Below are positions 52,551-62,501 of a stretch of DNA of 64,000 nucleotides, one piece after another. Under the pieces are notes generated by a model, which saw only the letters and a list, made by a program, of their open reading frames with translations, searched no databases and was not told where the DNA came from. The stretch covers positions 1 to 64,000 of the forward strand of contig WANQ01000018.1 of the NCBI GenBank assembly GCA_015521735.1, read 5' to 3'. Both the position numbers and the translations under genes were made by a program. Positions within the stretch are counted from its first letter, which is position 1. Each line of letters starts with the position of its first letter. This DNA comes from Pyrodictiaceae archaeon. Its GTDB lineage: Archaea; Thermoproteota; Thermoprotei_A; Sulfolobales; WANQ01.

Positions 52551-55546
52551 ACTACTACTTTAATCCAGGTCTCCTTACCTTCAATTCTCCACTTCCTAGC
52601 ATTGCTTGGAGGCTCATTTACTATCTCTATTGCTTTAGCTCTCACCTCTCCAAGTATGTAGTCTCTATGCTTTTCTATAGCTCTAACTATATCGTTATCC
52701 TTTGTATACACTTGTACCTTCTCTACCACTGCATCTAATGGTAGATCTAAGTCTCTCCTCATGACTTGGACTCTACGTACTATTTCTCTAGCAAGTCCTT
52801 CGAGTAATACTTCCTCATCTATTCTTGCATCAACATACACCTTTAATTCGCCTACTTCAGCCTCCTCTAGTCCTTCAATGTCCACTGGTTTTGAGGTAAC
52901 TTCTACTTGTTTAACGTTAGCATATATCTTTACCACTTTTGTAGATGCTTGTAGGCTTTCTGCTTCCTCTCTACTTGCCAATATTACTACTTTTCTTAGT
53001 GGCCAACGCCTTTTTATCCCTATCTTTGATCTTATTGCTAAGACCTGTTCTGCTACATCTAGTAGTTTTGATACACTCTTCCAGGCTTGCTCATCTAGTA
53101 GCTCCTTATTTACTGTAGGCCATTCCTCAAGATGTATGCTCTCCTTAGCTTTAGCTGAAAGCTTTCTTATGAATGCTTGGTAGAGGTATTCTGATATGAA
53201 TGGTGCGTATGGTGCTAGTGCTTTCAGTAATGTGTCTATTACAAGGTATAGTGTTGCATATGCGCTCCTCTTTTCCGGTTTATCTTCTTCAATCCATACT
53301 CTTGGCCTTATTAGTGTTATGTATCTGTGACTTAGTTTTTCAACTATGAATTCTAGTAGTGCTCTTCCACCCTTATGTGGATTATCTTTTTCTACTGCAT
53401 CTTCTACTGCCTTCAACATTAGGTATAGTTCATAGATTATCCATTTATCTTCTGGTTCTAGGTGTTTTAGGTCTTCCTCTAGTCTATCTGGCTTCCACTT
53501 GTCTAGTTCCATGTATGTTAATGCGAAGTTCACGCTATTCCATAGTATGTCTAGTTGGCGTTTAACCTCCATTACCTCATCTGGGTCAAAGTTTATGTTA
53601 TCCCATGGAGCACTCTTTGAGACGAGGTATAGTCTGAAGGGGTCTGCTCCATGTTTTTCCATGAATTCTAGTGCCCATACAACGTTTCCACGACTCTTAC
53701 TCATCTTCTTACCATACTTGTCTAGTACTAGTCCTTGGTTCAATACCGCCTTGTAAGGTCTTAGTCCATGCCATGCTACGCTTGTAAACATTAGTGTATA
53801 GAACCATCCACGTGTTTGGTCTACTGCCTCAGTTATCCAGTCGTAAGGGAATAGCTGGGTGAATAAGTTGTTCCAGCCATACTGGTTTAATGATGCTGTA
53901 TGAGCTACACCACTATCCATCCATACATCTACTACAAATGGCTCACGCTTCATTACTCCTCCACACTTAGGGCACTTTATCTTTACACGATCAATCCATG
54001 GGCGATGATGATCCTTTACTTCTTCAGGGTTTATAGCATGTTTCCTAACTTCCTCTAAGCTACCAAAAGCTACACGGTAACCACATTTACTACAAGTCCA
54101 TATCGGTAATGGTGTACCCCAATATCTTTCACGACTTATACACCAGTCACGGGCATTCTCTATCCAGTCTTGAAATCTCTTACTAGCCCACTCGGGGCTC
54201 CATTTAACTTTACTGTTTTCCTCTAACATCTTCTTCTTTATAGGCTCTATTTTTATAAACCATTGGCGGTCAGCATAGTACATTAGTGGAGTACCACATC
54301 TCCAGCAATGAGGGTATTCGTGTTCTACTTCACCTATGTATACTAGTAGGTTCTTCTTCTTCAAATCCTCTACTACGTGTGGGTTAGCGTTCTTAAACCA
54401 TAGTCCACTATATTTTCCTGCTTCTTCTGTGAAGTAGCCATTCTTTCTTATAGGCTTAAACACTCTTATACCATACTGTTTTCCTAGCTCAAAGTCTTCG
54501 GGACCATGTGCTGGAGCTATATGTACTACTCCTGTACCCTCCTCCATGCTAACCCATTCAGCTGTGAGAACGCTATGCTCGTATTCACCTTTATGTTCCT
54601 TGTGAGCTGGGACCTCGTCTAGTAATGGATGTATGTATTTCTTACCGAATAGTTTTCTACCAGGGAATTTTTCTAGTACCTCATATTCTTTTACACCTAC
54701 CTCCTCTAATACTTCTTTAAGCCTCTTCTCCGCCATTATCCAGTATTCTTCTCCAACTCTTATCTTAACATAGGTTTCATCTGGATGTACTGCTAAGGCT
54801 TCATTGGATATTATTGTCCAAGGAGTTGTTGTCCACGCTATCATGTATGTTTTCTCTTCACCTAAGAATGGTATCTTGAAGTAGAGGCTTGGGTCCTTAA
54901 CAACCTCATATCCCTGTGCTACTTCATGGCTACTAAGAGCTGTTTCACAGCGTGGGCATACTGGTACTACTCTTAAGTCCTCGTATAATAGTCCTTTATC
55001 CCACATTGTTTTAAGGAAGCTCCACGTGGTATCTAGGTATCTTGGATGCCTTGTCTCGTATGCGTGGTCGTAGTCTAGCCATAGTCCTAGTCTTTCACTA
55101 GCCTTCCTCCAGTGACTTATATAGTAGTCTACGAGTTTTTGGCATTCCTCAACAAATTTCTCAACACCATACTTTTCTATATCCTTCTTTGACTTAAAGC
55201 CAAGCTTACGTTCAACCTCTAATTCTACAGGCAATCCCTGTGTATCCCATCCAGCTTGATCCCATACACGGTAGCCCTTCATTCTATAGTATCTTAGCTT
55301 TACGTCTTTGAGACTCCTACCTCTCGCGTGGCCAACGTGCATGAAGCCGTTAGCTGTAGGTGGGCCTTCTAGAAACCTAAATAATGGGCTATTGTCATTG
55401 TTCCAGGACTTTTCCTTGACTTTACGGTATATGTTATTGTTTGACCAGTAAGCCATAACCCATTCTTCTACTTTCAGTGGATTATATCGTCCCTTAAGAC
55501 TAGGTGCCTCGGATAATGATACCACCCATGACACCTCAGATAACAT
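52547..55546 (-). CDS. ileS: Isoleucyl-tRNA synthetase
   Basis: A 999-residue class I synthetase charging tRNA-Ile. The HIGH-type motif is GFMHVGHARGRS and the KMSKS loop YGKKMSKSRGN. The editing domain and zinc-site cysteines (WTCSKCGYR, KCPKCGGVM) are present, and DYDHAYETRHPRYLDTTW is typical of IleRS. I prefer ATG 55546: an extension to 55579 would place the start at the predicted transcription start, and AGGGGT precedes ATG 55546. The archaeal/eukaryal-type C-terminal domain is complete. It converges on elp3 with a 4-nt overlap. Confidence 0.94.
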   Translation of the reverse strand: MLSEVSWVVSLSEAPSLKGRYNPLKVEEWVMAYWSNNNIYRKVKEKSWNNDNSPLFRFLEGPPTANGFMHVGHARGRSLKDVKLRYYRMKGYRVWDQAGWDTQGLPVELEVERKLGFKSKKDIEKYGVEKFVEECQKLVDYYISHWRKASERLGLWLDYDHAYETRHPRYLDTTWSFLKTMWDKGLLYEDLRVVPVCPRCETALSSHEVAQGYEVVKDPSLYFKIPFLGEEKTYMIAWTTTPWTIISNEALAVHPDETYVKIRVGEEYWIMAEKRLKEVLEEVGVKEYEVLEKFPGRKLFGKKYIHPLLDEVPAHKEHKGEYEHSVLTAEWVSMEEGTGVVHIAPAHGPEDFELGKQYGIRVFKPIRKNGYFTEEAGKYSGLWFKNANPHVVEDLKKKNLLVYIGEVEHEYPHCWRCGTPLMYYADRQWFIKIEPIKKKMLEENSKVKWSPEWASKRFQDWIENARDWCISRERYWGTPLPIWTCSKCGYRVAFGSLEEVRKHAINPEEVKDHHRPWIDRVKIKCPKCGGVMKREPFVVDVWMDSGVAHTASLNQYGWNNLFTQLFPYDWITEAVDQTRGWFYTLMFTSVAWHGLRPYKAVLNQGLVLDKYGKKMSKSRGNVVWALEFMEKHGADPFRLYLVSKSAPWDNINFDPDEVMEVKRQLDILWNSVNFALTYMELDKWKPDRLEEDLKHLEPEDKWIIYELYLMLKAVEDAVEKDNPHKGGRALLEFIVEKLSHRYITLIRPRVWIEEDKPEKRSAYATLYLVIDTLLKALAPYAPFISEYLYQAFIRKLSAKAKESIHLEEWPTVNKELLDEQAWKSVSKLLDVAEQVLAIRSKIGIKRRWPLRKVVILASREEAESLQASTKVVKIYANVKQVEVTSKPVDIEGLEEAEVGELKVYVDARIDEEVLLEGLAREIVRRVQVMRRDLDLPLDAVVEKVQVYTKDNDIVRAIEKHRDYILGEVRAKAIEIVNEPPSNARKWRIEGKETWIKVVV

Positions 55547-55600
55547 TGGACCCCTATATGCTTTACTTCCTCTAAACACTATGAGGGATTTAATACGCAG

Positions 55601-55608
55601 TATATAAT
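55601..55608 (-). promoter_or_regulatory. TATA box of ileS
   Basis: On the minus strand ATTATATA is centred about 58 nt before ATG 55546. Transcription would start near 55578, giving a leader of about 30 nt. The facing plus-strand gene has its own TATA-like CTTTTTAAT at about 55626. Confidence 0.5.
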
Positions 55609-55683
55609 GGTTTACGTCTACAATACTTTTTAATACATGATTGCATAGTGGTTACCGTAGACTATACTTGGAGGTGTAGCTTG

Positions 55684-56094
55684 GTGTCGGGTGAGCAAAA
55701 GCTATCGCTTCTAGAATACGCTTTAGGTGTTAATAGGGAGGGCAAGCTATTCATACTACCATCAAAAGTTGTATGGAGTGCTATGAGGAGAGTTGAGGAT
55801 CTACGTGAACTTGAGGGATACACTGTAATAGTGGTAGATGTATCTTTTGACCCAGTAGTATTGAGCAAGGATAAAGCTGAAGACTACGTAGTTAGAAACC
55901 CCGAGGTACTTAAACAAGTAGAAGCTTTCGAGCAAAGACTACCACTACTTATTAAACGCGTTGAAATAGAGGGAAATAAGTACACATTCTGGACAAAGAA
56001 GACTAGGCAAATGGTTCTAGAAAACCTGTCAAGACTTAAAAAAGAGCTAGCAGACAAGTTAGGCATAAAGTTTCTTAAGACGCAAATTCCTTAA
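55684..56094 (+). CDS. Small soluble protein of unknown function
   Basis: A 136-residue protein if started at GTG 55684, which has GGAGGTG 7 nt upstream; TTG 55681 and GTG 55648 are in frame. The N-terminal half is alpha/beta (YALGVNREGKLFILPSKVVW, GYTVIVVDVSFDPVVLS are parts), and the C-terminal half is helical and Lys/Arg-rich (TRQMVLENLSRLKKELADKL). There are no cysteines or membrane helices in the chosen product. It is probably a conserved crenarchaeal protein. It lies between ileS (divergent) and the ClC gene (42 bp downstream, same strand). No function is inferred. Confidence 0.6.
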   Translation: MSGEQKLSLLEYALGVNREGKLFILPSKVVWSAMRRVEDLRELEGYTVIVVDVSFDPVVLSKDKAEDYVVRNPEVLKQVEAFEQRLPLLIKRVEIEGNKYTFWTKKTRQMVLENLSRLKKELADKLGIKFLKTQIP

Positions 56095-56135
56095 AACTAA
56101 TCCACTATTCTTTTCCTTATTGACAATTTTAATTT

Positions 56136-58034
56136 ATGGCTAATAGGTTTATTTTAGGCTTAGCTATAGTGTTTTCAGCGGAGAACTATGTCTTGAAGTT
56201 AAGCTTTATGAGGAGAACTTATAACGTTATAATTGAACGTCTACGTAGGCTAGCATATGTTGAGAAATGGCTTATACTGGGAGTTACAATAGGTATTGTC
56301 TCCTCTAGTACAACATTGTTATTCTACTTGTTATTAATGTTTGTAGCTGGCATAGGTGCATGGATTTTAGGTGTAGTTGATAATCCCCTAAACTGGGGTT
56401 TACCTGATTTTTCTCTTGCTGCACAAGAATCTGGTAATAAGTTTTTAATACCGTTACTTGTTGTATTAGGTGCACTGTTAAGTAGTATAATAGTGTATAG
56501 GTTTGAGCCATTAGCTGAAGGGCCAGGTGTAAGTACTACTATTAAGGCTTATCATAGGGGAGCAGTTCTTAGGAAGAGATTGCCATTAATTAAGGCTCTT
56601 GCATCTGCTTTGCTGATAGGTTTTGGTGGTAGTGGTGGTGTTCAGGGACCTAGTATTCAGATTGGAGCTGGTGTTGGATCTATTATAGCTAGGTTCCTTA
56701 GACTTGGATTTGAGGATAGGAGGTTGGCAATAGTTGCTGGTATGGCTGGTGCTCTTTCAGCAATATTTCGTAGTCCTATTGGTGCAGCATTATTCGCGGT
56801 TGAAGTTCTTTATCGTAAGGATATTGAGTCTGAGGCTCTTGTACCGTCAGTTATATCGTCTGTAACGTCTTATACCTTTGCATTATACGTTGTGGGGTTC
56901 AAAGGATTATTCCCACCAATACCTGTAAATGTTGAACTATTATTTACTTACCAAGGACTGATAACGTATTTATTACTAGGTCTTTTCTCAGCGTTTACCG
57001 CCTACTTATATATAAAGTTCTATGGTTTCGTTAAAAAGTTATTTTTAAGACTTAAAGTAGGTGAAATTAAGATACTTAAACCTGTCATTGGCGCCTTTAT
57101 TCTAGGCTTACTAGGATTACTTGTACCAATTGTTATGGGTAGTGGGAATATATTCATTTCAAAGTTTATAGCCCAAAGCATTGAAGGTAAAGCTTACTTA
57201 AGCGTATTGGGGTTAGGATTTACTACAAGTCTTCTAGTATTAATAGTGTTAAAGATCTTAGGTACATCTTTTTCTATTGGTAGTGGTGGTAGTGGTGGTT
57301 TATTTGCTCCCAGCATATTTATTGGCGCCTTACTAGGATATCTTGTTGGCATATACTTTTACCCGTTCACAGGCATAGAACCTCATGTTTATGCTTACAT
57401 AGGTATGGCTAGTTTGTTTGGCGCAGCTACCAAGACGCCGTTGTCGACTTCTATTATGATTGCCGAGATGAGTAATAGTTATGTTTTAGCTATACCAGCT
57501 CTTTTATCGTCTATTATAGCTAGTGAGCTTATAGGTAATGAAACACTATATGATGCTCAACCTATTCGTAGAATTAATCCGAGGCTTGCAAGTATAAGGT
57601 TTCTACTTGACATAGTTTCAAGGCACAGAGATGCTGCTAACATTAATGTTGAAAGCCTTGTTAACACTGAGTATGAGGCAGTTAAACTTAGTAATACTCT
57701 TAGTCGTGTACTAGAGTTAATGGTTAAGGGTAAGCAGAGGGTAATACCTGTAGTAGATGATTCGAGTAGGGTTATAGGAGTTATAGATTCATCTAGTTTA
57801 AGGAGAGCTTTAGAGGTGAGTAACTTAAAGCTATCACTGAGACAGGTTAAGGTTAAGCTTAGTGTTCCACCTATAGTTAGAGTTGATGAAAATCTTCAAA
57901 ACGTAGTAGATAAGATGTTGAAGCATGGTGTTGACTATGCTGTAGTAGTGGATAAGGAGGATAGATATGTTGGTGTTATATTAGCTGAGGAGATAGTTAC
58001 TTCACTAGCATACTATGTTGCTGGTTTAGAGTAG
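56136..58034 (+). CDS. ClC-family chloride channel/transporter with Gln at the gating position, plus CBS domains
   Basis: A 632-residue ClC protein. The membrane part (about 45-470) carries AEGPGVSTT, GFGGSGGVQGPSIQIGAG and GSGGSGGLFAPSIFIGA, plus KTPLSTSIMIAEMS. In most ClC proteins the second motif reads G(R/K)EGP with the gating Glu; here it is VQGP, with Gln170 (codon CAG at 56643) replacing Glu. Two CBS domains (about 500-630) follow. ATG 56136 gives the longest product and ATG 56208 is an alternative start. It converges on dphB with 22 nt overlap. Confidence 0.85.
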   Translation: MANRFILGLAIVFSAENYVLKLSFMRRTYNVIIERLRRLAYVEKWLILGVTIGIVSSSTTLLFYLLLMFVAGIGAWILGVVDNPLNWGLPDFSLAAQESGNKFLIPLLVVLGALLSSIIVYRFEPLAEGPGVSTTIKAYHRGAVLRKRLPLIKALASALLIGFGGSGGVQGPSIQIGAGVGSIIARFLRLGFEDRRLAIVAGMAGALSAIFRSPIGAALFAVEVLYRKDIESEALVPSVISSVTSYTFALYVVGFKGLFPPIPVNVELLFTYQGLITYLLLGLFSAFTAYLYIKFYGFVKKLFLRLKVGEIKILKPVIGAFILGLLGLLVPIVMGSGNIFISKFIAQSIEGKAYLSVLGLGFTTSLLVLIVLKILGTSFSIGSGGSGGLFAPSIFIGALLGYLVGIYFYPFTGIEPHVYAYIGMASLFGAATKTPLSTSIMIAEMSNSYVLAIPALLSSIIASELIGNETLYDAQPIRRINPRLASIRFLLDIVSRHRDAANINVESLVNTEYEAVKLSNTLSRVLELMVKGKQRVIPVVDDSSRVIGVIDSSSLRRALEVSNLKLSLRQVKVKLSVPPIVRVDENLQNVVDKMLKHGVDYAVVVDKEDRYVGVILAEEIVTSLAYYVAGLE

Positions 58035-58864
58035 GATGTGTATCTAAGTACATCTGCGTATACTGATTCCTTGATGGACTCTATAGGTAAACTTGCTAAT
58101 TCTACGAGTGCTTCAAGCTCCATTGGGTGGGGTTTAGCTACAACTACTAGGCTATGTGGTGGTGGAGGGAAATTGTAGTTCTTAAGCTTTGGTAGTAGGT
58201 CTGCTTTAACCAGCATGTCTGGTGTAGCTGCTCTAGCTACTCCTACTCCTATGACTTTATCTAATACTTGTTCACAGTTATTGATTTTACAGTATTCTTC
58301 TTCTATTCTGAGTAATAGTTCGACTGCTTCATTAATCCTCATGGCTCTACCTTCATCAAATCTTATATCAAGTAGTACTAGTGTGTGTAAATTTCTCTCA
58401 AGATTTTCTCTAACTACTTCGACTGTAGTGTATGGTATATACTCCTTCTCGGGATAGGTTAATGTAACTATCCTGCCAAATCTATAAGCTTGGAGATATG
58501 ATTGTGTAATAGATGCATAGACACCGGAGACACCTAGTACAATGTCAATGTCTACTCCTTTCTTCTTTGCCTCTACTAGTAGAGATACGTGAGTTGTTGC
58601 TGTTAATGGATCACCCGCTACGAGTATAACTACCTTTCTATTCCTAGCCATCTCGATGATCCACTCATAGTTTTCTTCAAGATCTCTTCTGCTAACGTAT
58701 CTCAACTCCCCTAAGCACATTCTCCGTAGCCTTTCATAGGTGTAGCCTACTGCTATAGACGTGTATGCTTCAACTAATACAACATCAGCTGTAGACAACT
58801 CATTCAGTAACTTTATGCTAGCATAGTCTAAGCTAGTACCTAGACCAGCTAATACGAGCACCAT
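58013..58864 (-). CDS. dphB: Diphthine synthase
   Basis: A 283-residue SAM-dependent methyltransferase of the tetrapyrrole-methylase fold that makes diphthine on elongation factor 2, a modification shared by archaea and eukaryotes. Diagnostic segments are LVLAGLGTSLDYAS, VEAYTSIAVGYTYERL, ILVAGDPLTATTHVSL (SAM site), VLGVSGVYASITQSYLQAYRFG and TYPEKEYIPYTTVEV. Length is typical. It is convergent with the ClC gene with 22 nt overlap and divergent from the next PfkB kinase. Confidence 0.92.
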   Translation of the reverse strand: MVLVLAGLGTSLDYASIKLLNELSTADVVLVEAYTSIAVGYTYERLRRMCLGELRYVSRRDLEENYEWIIEMARNRKVVILVAGDPLTATTHVSLLVEAKKKGVDIDIVLGVSGVYASITQSYLQAYRFGRIVTLTYPEKEYIPYTTVEVVRENLERNLHTLVLLDIRFDEGRAMRINEAVELLLRIEEEYCKINNCEQVLDKVIGVGVARAATPDMLVKADLLPKLKNYNFPPPPHSLVVVAKPHPMELEALVELASLPIESIKESVYADVLRYTSYSKPAT

Positions 58865-58969
58865 GATTGTGTTTACCTCAATTCCGTTTAGGGGTTAAAG
58901 GTGTAGAATACTCTTATTTTAATATCTTGTACATGGTTTATAGGGTTAAGGGTTTAGTGGTGTTGGTCT

Positions 58970-60007
58970 TTGAACCCGGACTATGTAGGTATAATTGAAA
59001 GAATTTCTAATAGACTATTAGATGCAAGTAAACATGTCGTTACGTTAATGCCTGACTTCTTCATAGACCGCATAGTTGTTTTTGAAGGCGACTTCAAAGA
59101 GTTTGTTGATGTTTTAAGAAGTGTTGCTGAACGTGGTGGAGGAAACTATATAGTTAGGGAGGAGATAGTTCGTGGAGGTAATGCAACAAATACTGCTTCA
59201 GCTATAGCATCAATTGGTGTTAAAGTTAACTTAATTGTTGTTACAAGTGAGCTCGGTAAACTCTTGTTATCGTATTTTATGAGAGACCTTCCAGTAAACC
59301 TTGATCATGTTAAGGTTGCTGGTAGTGAGAGTAAGACTGTTGCACTAGAATTCTCTTATAGGGGTAGGAAGGTTAATGTTATGCTTAGTGATCCTGGATC
59401 ATTAAGGTGCTTTGACCTATCAATGCTTAACGAGGAGGATATAGAGTCCATAGAGGCATCAGATATAGTAGGAGTATTTAATTGGAATCAAAATGATTGT
59501 TCAAACAAGTTGCTTAGAGAGTTAAGGGAAAATACTAGTAGGCCGTTGTTCCTTGATACAAGTGATCCTAGAATAGCTAGTTCTAGTAAAGTCTTAGAGC
59601 TAATAGGGATGTTGAAGGAAGGTATAGTGGATTATCTAAGTCTTAATGAAAACGAGGCATTATACTATGCTAGCAAGTTGGGATACAATGTAAATGACCC
59701 TGTAAAAGCAGCTAAGCATTTATCTAGGGAATTAAATGTCAGAAACATATACTTGCATACGCCTAAGATAACAGCTGTGTTTCCCCAAGAGGTAATTGTT
59801 GAAACCATGCCGATAAAGCCATTAAGGGTTACTGGTGCAGGAGATACATGGAATGCAGGCGTAATTGCCGGTCTAATACTAGGCCTCAACCCACTAGAAC
59901 AGCTAGTACTAGCTAACACTATGAGTGCATGTTACCTTACACGTAAGGAGCCTAGACATTGTACGGTAAAAGAGGTATTAGACTTCGTTCATACAAGAAC
60001 CTTTTAA
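58970..60007 (+). CDS. PfkB-family carbohydrate kinase
   Basis: A 345-residue ribokinase-fold kinase starting at TTG 58970. The N-terminal sugar-binding motif is VRGGNATNTASAIASIG; the C-terminal motif is RVTGAGDTWNAGVIAGLILG with the catalytic Asp. An unusual N-terminal segment of about 60 residues (DFFIDRIVVFEGDF) precedes the GG motif. The substrate is unknown. It is followed 28 bp later by a secreted beta-helix protein, probably unrelated in function. The window has four PfkB genes of distinct sequence type. Confidence 0.8.
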   Translation: MNPDYVGIIERISNRLLDASKHVVTLMPDFFIDRIVVFEGDFKEFVDVLRSVAERGGGNYIVREEIVRGGNATNTASAIASIGVKVNLIVVTSELGKLLLSYFMRDLPVNLDHVKVAGSESKTVALEFSYRGRKVNVMLSDPGSLRCFDLSMLNEEDIESIEASDIVGVFNWNQNDCSNKLLRELRENTSRPLFLDTSDPRIASSSKVLELIGMLKEGIVDYLSLNENEALYYASKLGYNVNDPVKAAKHLSRELNVRNIYLHTPKITAVFPQEVIVETMPIKPLRVTGAGDTWNAGVIAGLILGLNPLEQLVLANTMSACYLTRKEPRHCTVKEVLDFVHTRTF

Positions 60008-60035
60008 AAATCATCTTATTGCTAAAGGGAGATAA

Positions 60036-62003
60036 GTGGATAAGACCAGGACCATAGTATTACTCCTACTATTCGCTACGATGGTACTGGCTCCTAATAT
60101 TAGAGCACAAGGTATTATTATACCTATTCCGCCAAACCCTCCACCTAGTCCTCAACCTCCGCCACAGCTACTGGATTTCATAGTAGTAGACGATGATGGA
60201 GCCGAGTGTCTTAACGCAGACTTTATTACTAGAGATTTAAGTAGAGTAATAGATTATGCGGTCGATAATGCTACTATAGTTCTCTGTACTGGCGTCTATA
60301 ATGGCTTCTCCAACGCTTTAATAGATCCCTGGGGCCAAGTTACCGAGTACAAACCATTGATAATTAAAGCTAATGGAAGTGTGGAAATCGTATATAATTT
60401 TAGAGAGCCCTTAGGAGACATAATATTCCAAGATGTAGACCTTATATTAAACTCTAAGATAGAACTTGGAGGAGAATACGTAAGACTTCTGAATGTAACA
60501 GTATTGACAACTACGTATCCAAACTATTACTGTATTCAAGAGGTATCTGATTTCTGGAGTGGAATAAGCTTAAAGGCGTTAAGGGAATTCGTGTTATCAA
60601 ATACTACATTAGCTAGTACTAATTGCGGAGTACTCAAAGGCTCTGTAGAAGAACTCCATATTAATGGTAGTGTATTGGATTTAGCTATAAGAATACGTGA
60701 TGCACAGTTATTCGTTATGTATGCTTCAGTTAAAACCTATAAGGGTTCAGAAGACTTTAAGGCATGGATTGGAGGTATAGGATTAACTATTTCCCCCTCA
60801 CATCCCTCACTAGAGGTTTATGCTACAAGAGTAGTAATTGAGGATTCCAAGATATATGGTACCATGTATATTAATTCACAAACAACTGTGTTTAAGAGAA
60901 ATATTGTAGATTATAACGCTTCAGGAATTCTTTTCAACTTACCAGTACTTAACTTATGGACTGGTTACGATGGAGTAATAGTTGATTCACTAAACTATAC
61001 AATAGAGTACAATGTATTTAAAGGCTACATTAATCAAAGCCGGGATCTCTACGGGGCTTTAAGAATACTTTCTGGTGTAGGCGTCATACGTAGGAATCTA
61101 TTCTATGACAATAGTGTAGCGTTAATTATAGACGAAGGCTCATCACCTACAGTATACGATAACGTCTTCATAGGGAACAAAATACACATGGCTTCAATAC
61201 AATACACAGAGATAGCCTCAATAGATCCACCTAGACCTGGACCAAACGTTATTGGCGGACCATTTCTCGGAGGCAATTACTGGGATGACTACATTGGACC
61301 AGACTATGATGGTGATGGACTAGGTGATATACCTTACGTTAACGACTATAACGTAATCGATATTCACCCATTAACTCCTTGGGGTCTAGTAAAGTGTCCA
61401 CCCTACATGGGTGGTTATAAGCTAGCTACGAGTAATACCTTATACCAGTTATTATCTATGAGAAGCTTAATCCTATTAGCCACCTTAACGTTAGGAGTAA
61501 CTATTACTAGCAACCGTAGAAGGTTTAAGGGTCTAATGGGAGTCATAGGCATAACTACCATATTAGCCATTACCATAGCTGTAGTGGTACTTGTATTTCA
61601 GCTAAGCTATAACATTAGTACATCAATACTAGCTAAACCCTTGTCACCCTTAGCTCCTCTAGGCACTCCTCTAGTAGCCGATAACAGACTATACCTTACA
61701 CTATATAATCCTGGATTAGCACCAGTATGTGTAAAGTACGCCATATTCAACTCTTCTAAAACAATATTGTACCCCGTGCAAGGAGAATATCTAGTAGACT
61801 TAGCGACAAGTCTAGAAGACCAGATACTGAGAGGAGACGTAAACTACACGTTAATACTGGAGAAGCTAGTGAATGCATTAATTATAGAGCCTAAGGACAG
61901 TAAAGAGTTTACAGCATACGTGGAAGGAGTTAGAGGAATAGCTGATCTAAGTATTGTTGCAAATAATGGTGTTTGGAGGATGCATGTTTTTGGCGAGGAT
62001 TAA
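60036..62003 (+). CDS. Secreted parallel beta-helix protein with membrane segments
   Basis: A 655-residue protein starting with GTG 60036 (GGGAGATAA upstream). The signal peptide (about 5-25) is followed by a Pro-rich linker (about 30-48) and a right-handed beta-helix of the NosD/pectate-lyase type (about 60-440) ending in GGNYWDDYIGPDYDGDG, a Ca-binding-like turn typical of this family. Two membrane helices (about 478-495 and 505-530) are followed by an extracytoplasmic domain of about 120 residues. It would sit on the cell surface, perhaps binding or cleaving polysaccharide. The downstream gene overlaps by 20 nt. Confidence 0.75.
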   Translation: MDKTRTIVLLLLFATMVLAPNIRAQGIIIPIPPNPPPSPQPPPQLLDFIVVDDDGAECLNADFITRDLSRVIDYAVDNATIVLCTGVYNGFSNALIDPWGQVTEYKPLIIKANGSVEIVYNFREPLGDIIFQDVDLILNSKIELGGEYVRLLNVTVLTTTYPNYYCIQEVSDFWSGISLKALREFVLSNTTLASTNCGVLKGSVEELHINGSVLDLAIRIRDAQLFVMYASVKTYKGSEDFKAWIGGIGLTISPSHPSLEVYATRVVIEDSKIYGTMYINSQTTVFKRNIVDYNASGILFNLPVLNLWTGYDGVIVDSLNYTIEYNVFKGYINQSRDLYGALRILSGVGVIRRNLFYDNSVALIIDEGSSPTVYDNVFIGNKIHMASIQYTEIASIDPPRPGPNVIGGPFLGGNYWDDYIGPDYDGDGLGDIPYVNDYNVIDIHPLTPWGLVKCPPYMGGYKLATSNTLYQLLSMRSLILLATLTLGVTITSNRRRFKGLMGVIGITTILAITIAVVVLVFQLSYNISTSILAKPLSPLAPLGTPLVADNRLYLTLYNPGLAPVCVKYAIFNSSKTILYPVQGEYLVDLATSLEDQILRGDVNYTLILEKLVNALIIEPKDSKEFTAYVEGVRGIADLSIVANNGVWRMHVFGED

Positions 62004-62499
62004 TCTAGCAACAATAGCCGTGGTTTTAACAGTTGCTTTAGCAATAATACTGTTACTTCCTTTAACAATAGCCTACTTAGTTAATGTTACTTCACAAATG
62101 TTAAGTGTAGTTGGCTATAGGGTTCAACAAGTATATCTAGTAGACTACGAGTCCCACAGCAACCTTACATACATGAACCTACTAATTACATCTATTATTA
62201 GTCCACGTAAACTCGTAGTAATAACACATACAACTGGCAATCACATAGTATTATCAGATAACATAAGCATTCTACAAATACTACTAGTTATTGGAGGATA
62301 CGCTGACATAATACTCGTTAATAATACTCCTAGAATAGGTTTAAACAAGTATTATGCTAGGTTACTGGGCATTAAAGCTGAAGTACTTGAGTACTATACA
62401 TGCTATCCAACTACACTAACATACATTATTGAGTCAAGTACTTATAGGAAGCTAGGAATAGTAGAACTATATACCGTCTTAGACAAGCTAAGTAGATAA
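61984..62499 (+). CDS. N-terminally anchored protein of unknown function
   Basis: A 171-residue protein. ATG 61984 has GGAGGA 3 nt upstream and overlaps the beta-helix gene by 20 nt, indicating translational coupling; ATG 61954 is in frame but less likely. One membrane helix (about residues 6-32) is followed by an extracytoplasmic alpha/beta domain (VGYRVQQVYLVDYESHSN, KLVVITHTTGNHIVLSDN). No family is recognised. It probably works with the beta-helix surface protein. Confidence 0.6.
   Translation: MFLARINLATIAVVLTVALAIILLLPLTIAYLVNVTSQMLSVVGYRVQQVYLVDYESHSNLTYMNLLITSIISPRKLVVITHTTGNHIVLSDNISILQILLVIGGYADIILVNNTPRIGLNKYYARLLGIKAEVLEYYTCYPTTLTYIIESSTYRKLGIVELYTVLDKLSR
62467..62474 (+). promoter_or_regulatory. 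TATA box of the C/D box sRNA
   Basis: CTATATAC is centred about 26 bp before the expected 5-prime end (near 62497) of the C/D sRNA and lies inside the end of the preceding gene. Confidence 0.5.
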
Positions 62500-62501
62500 G
62501 T

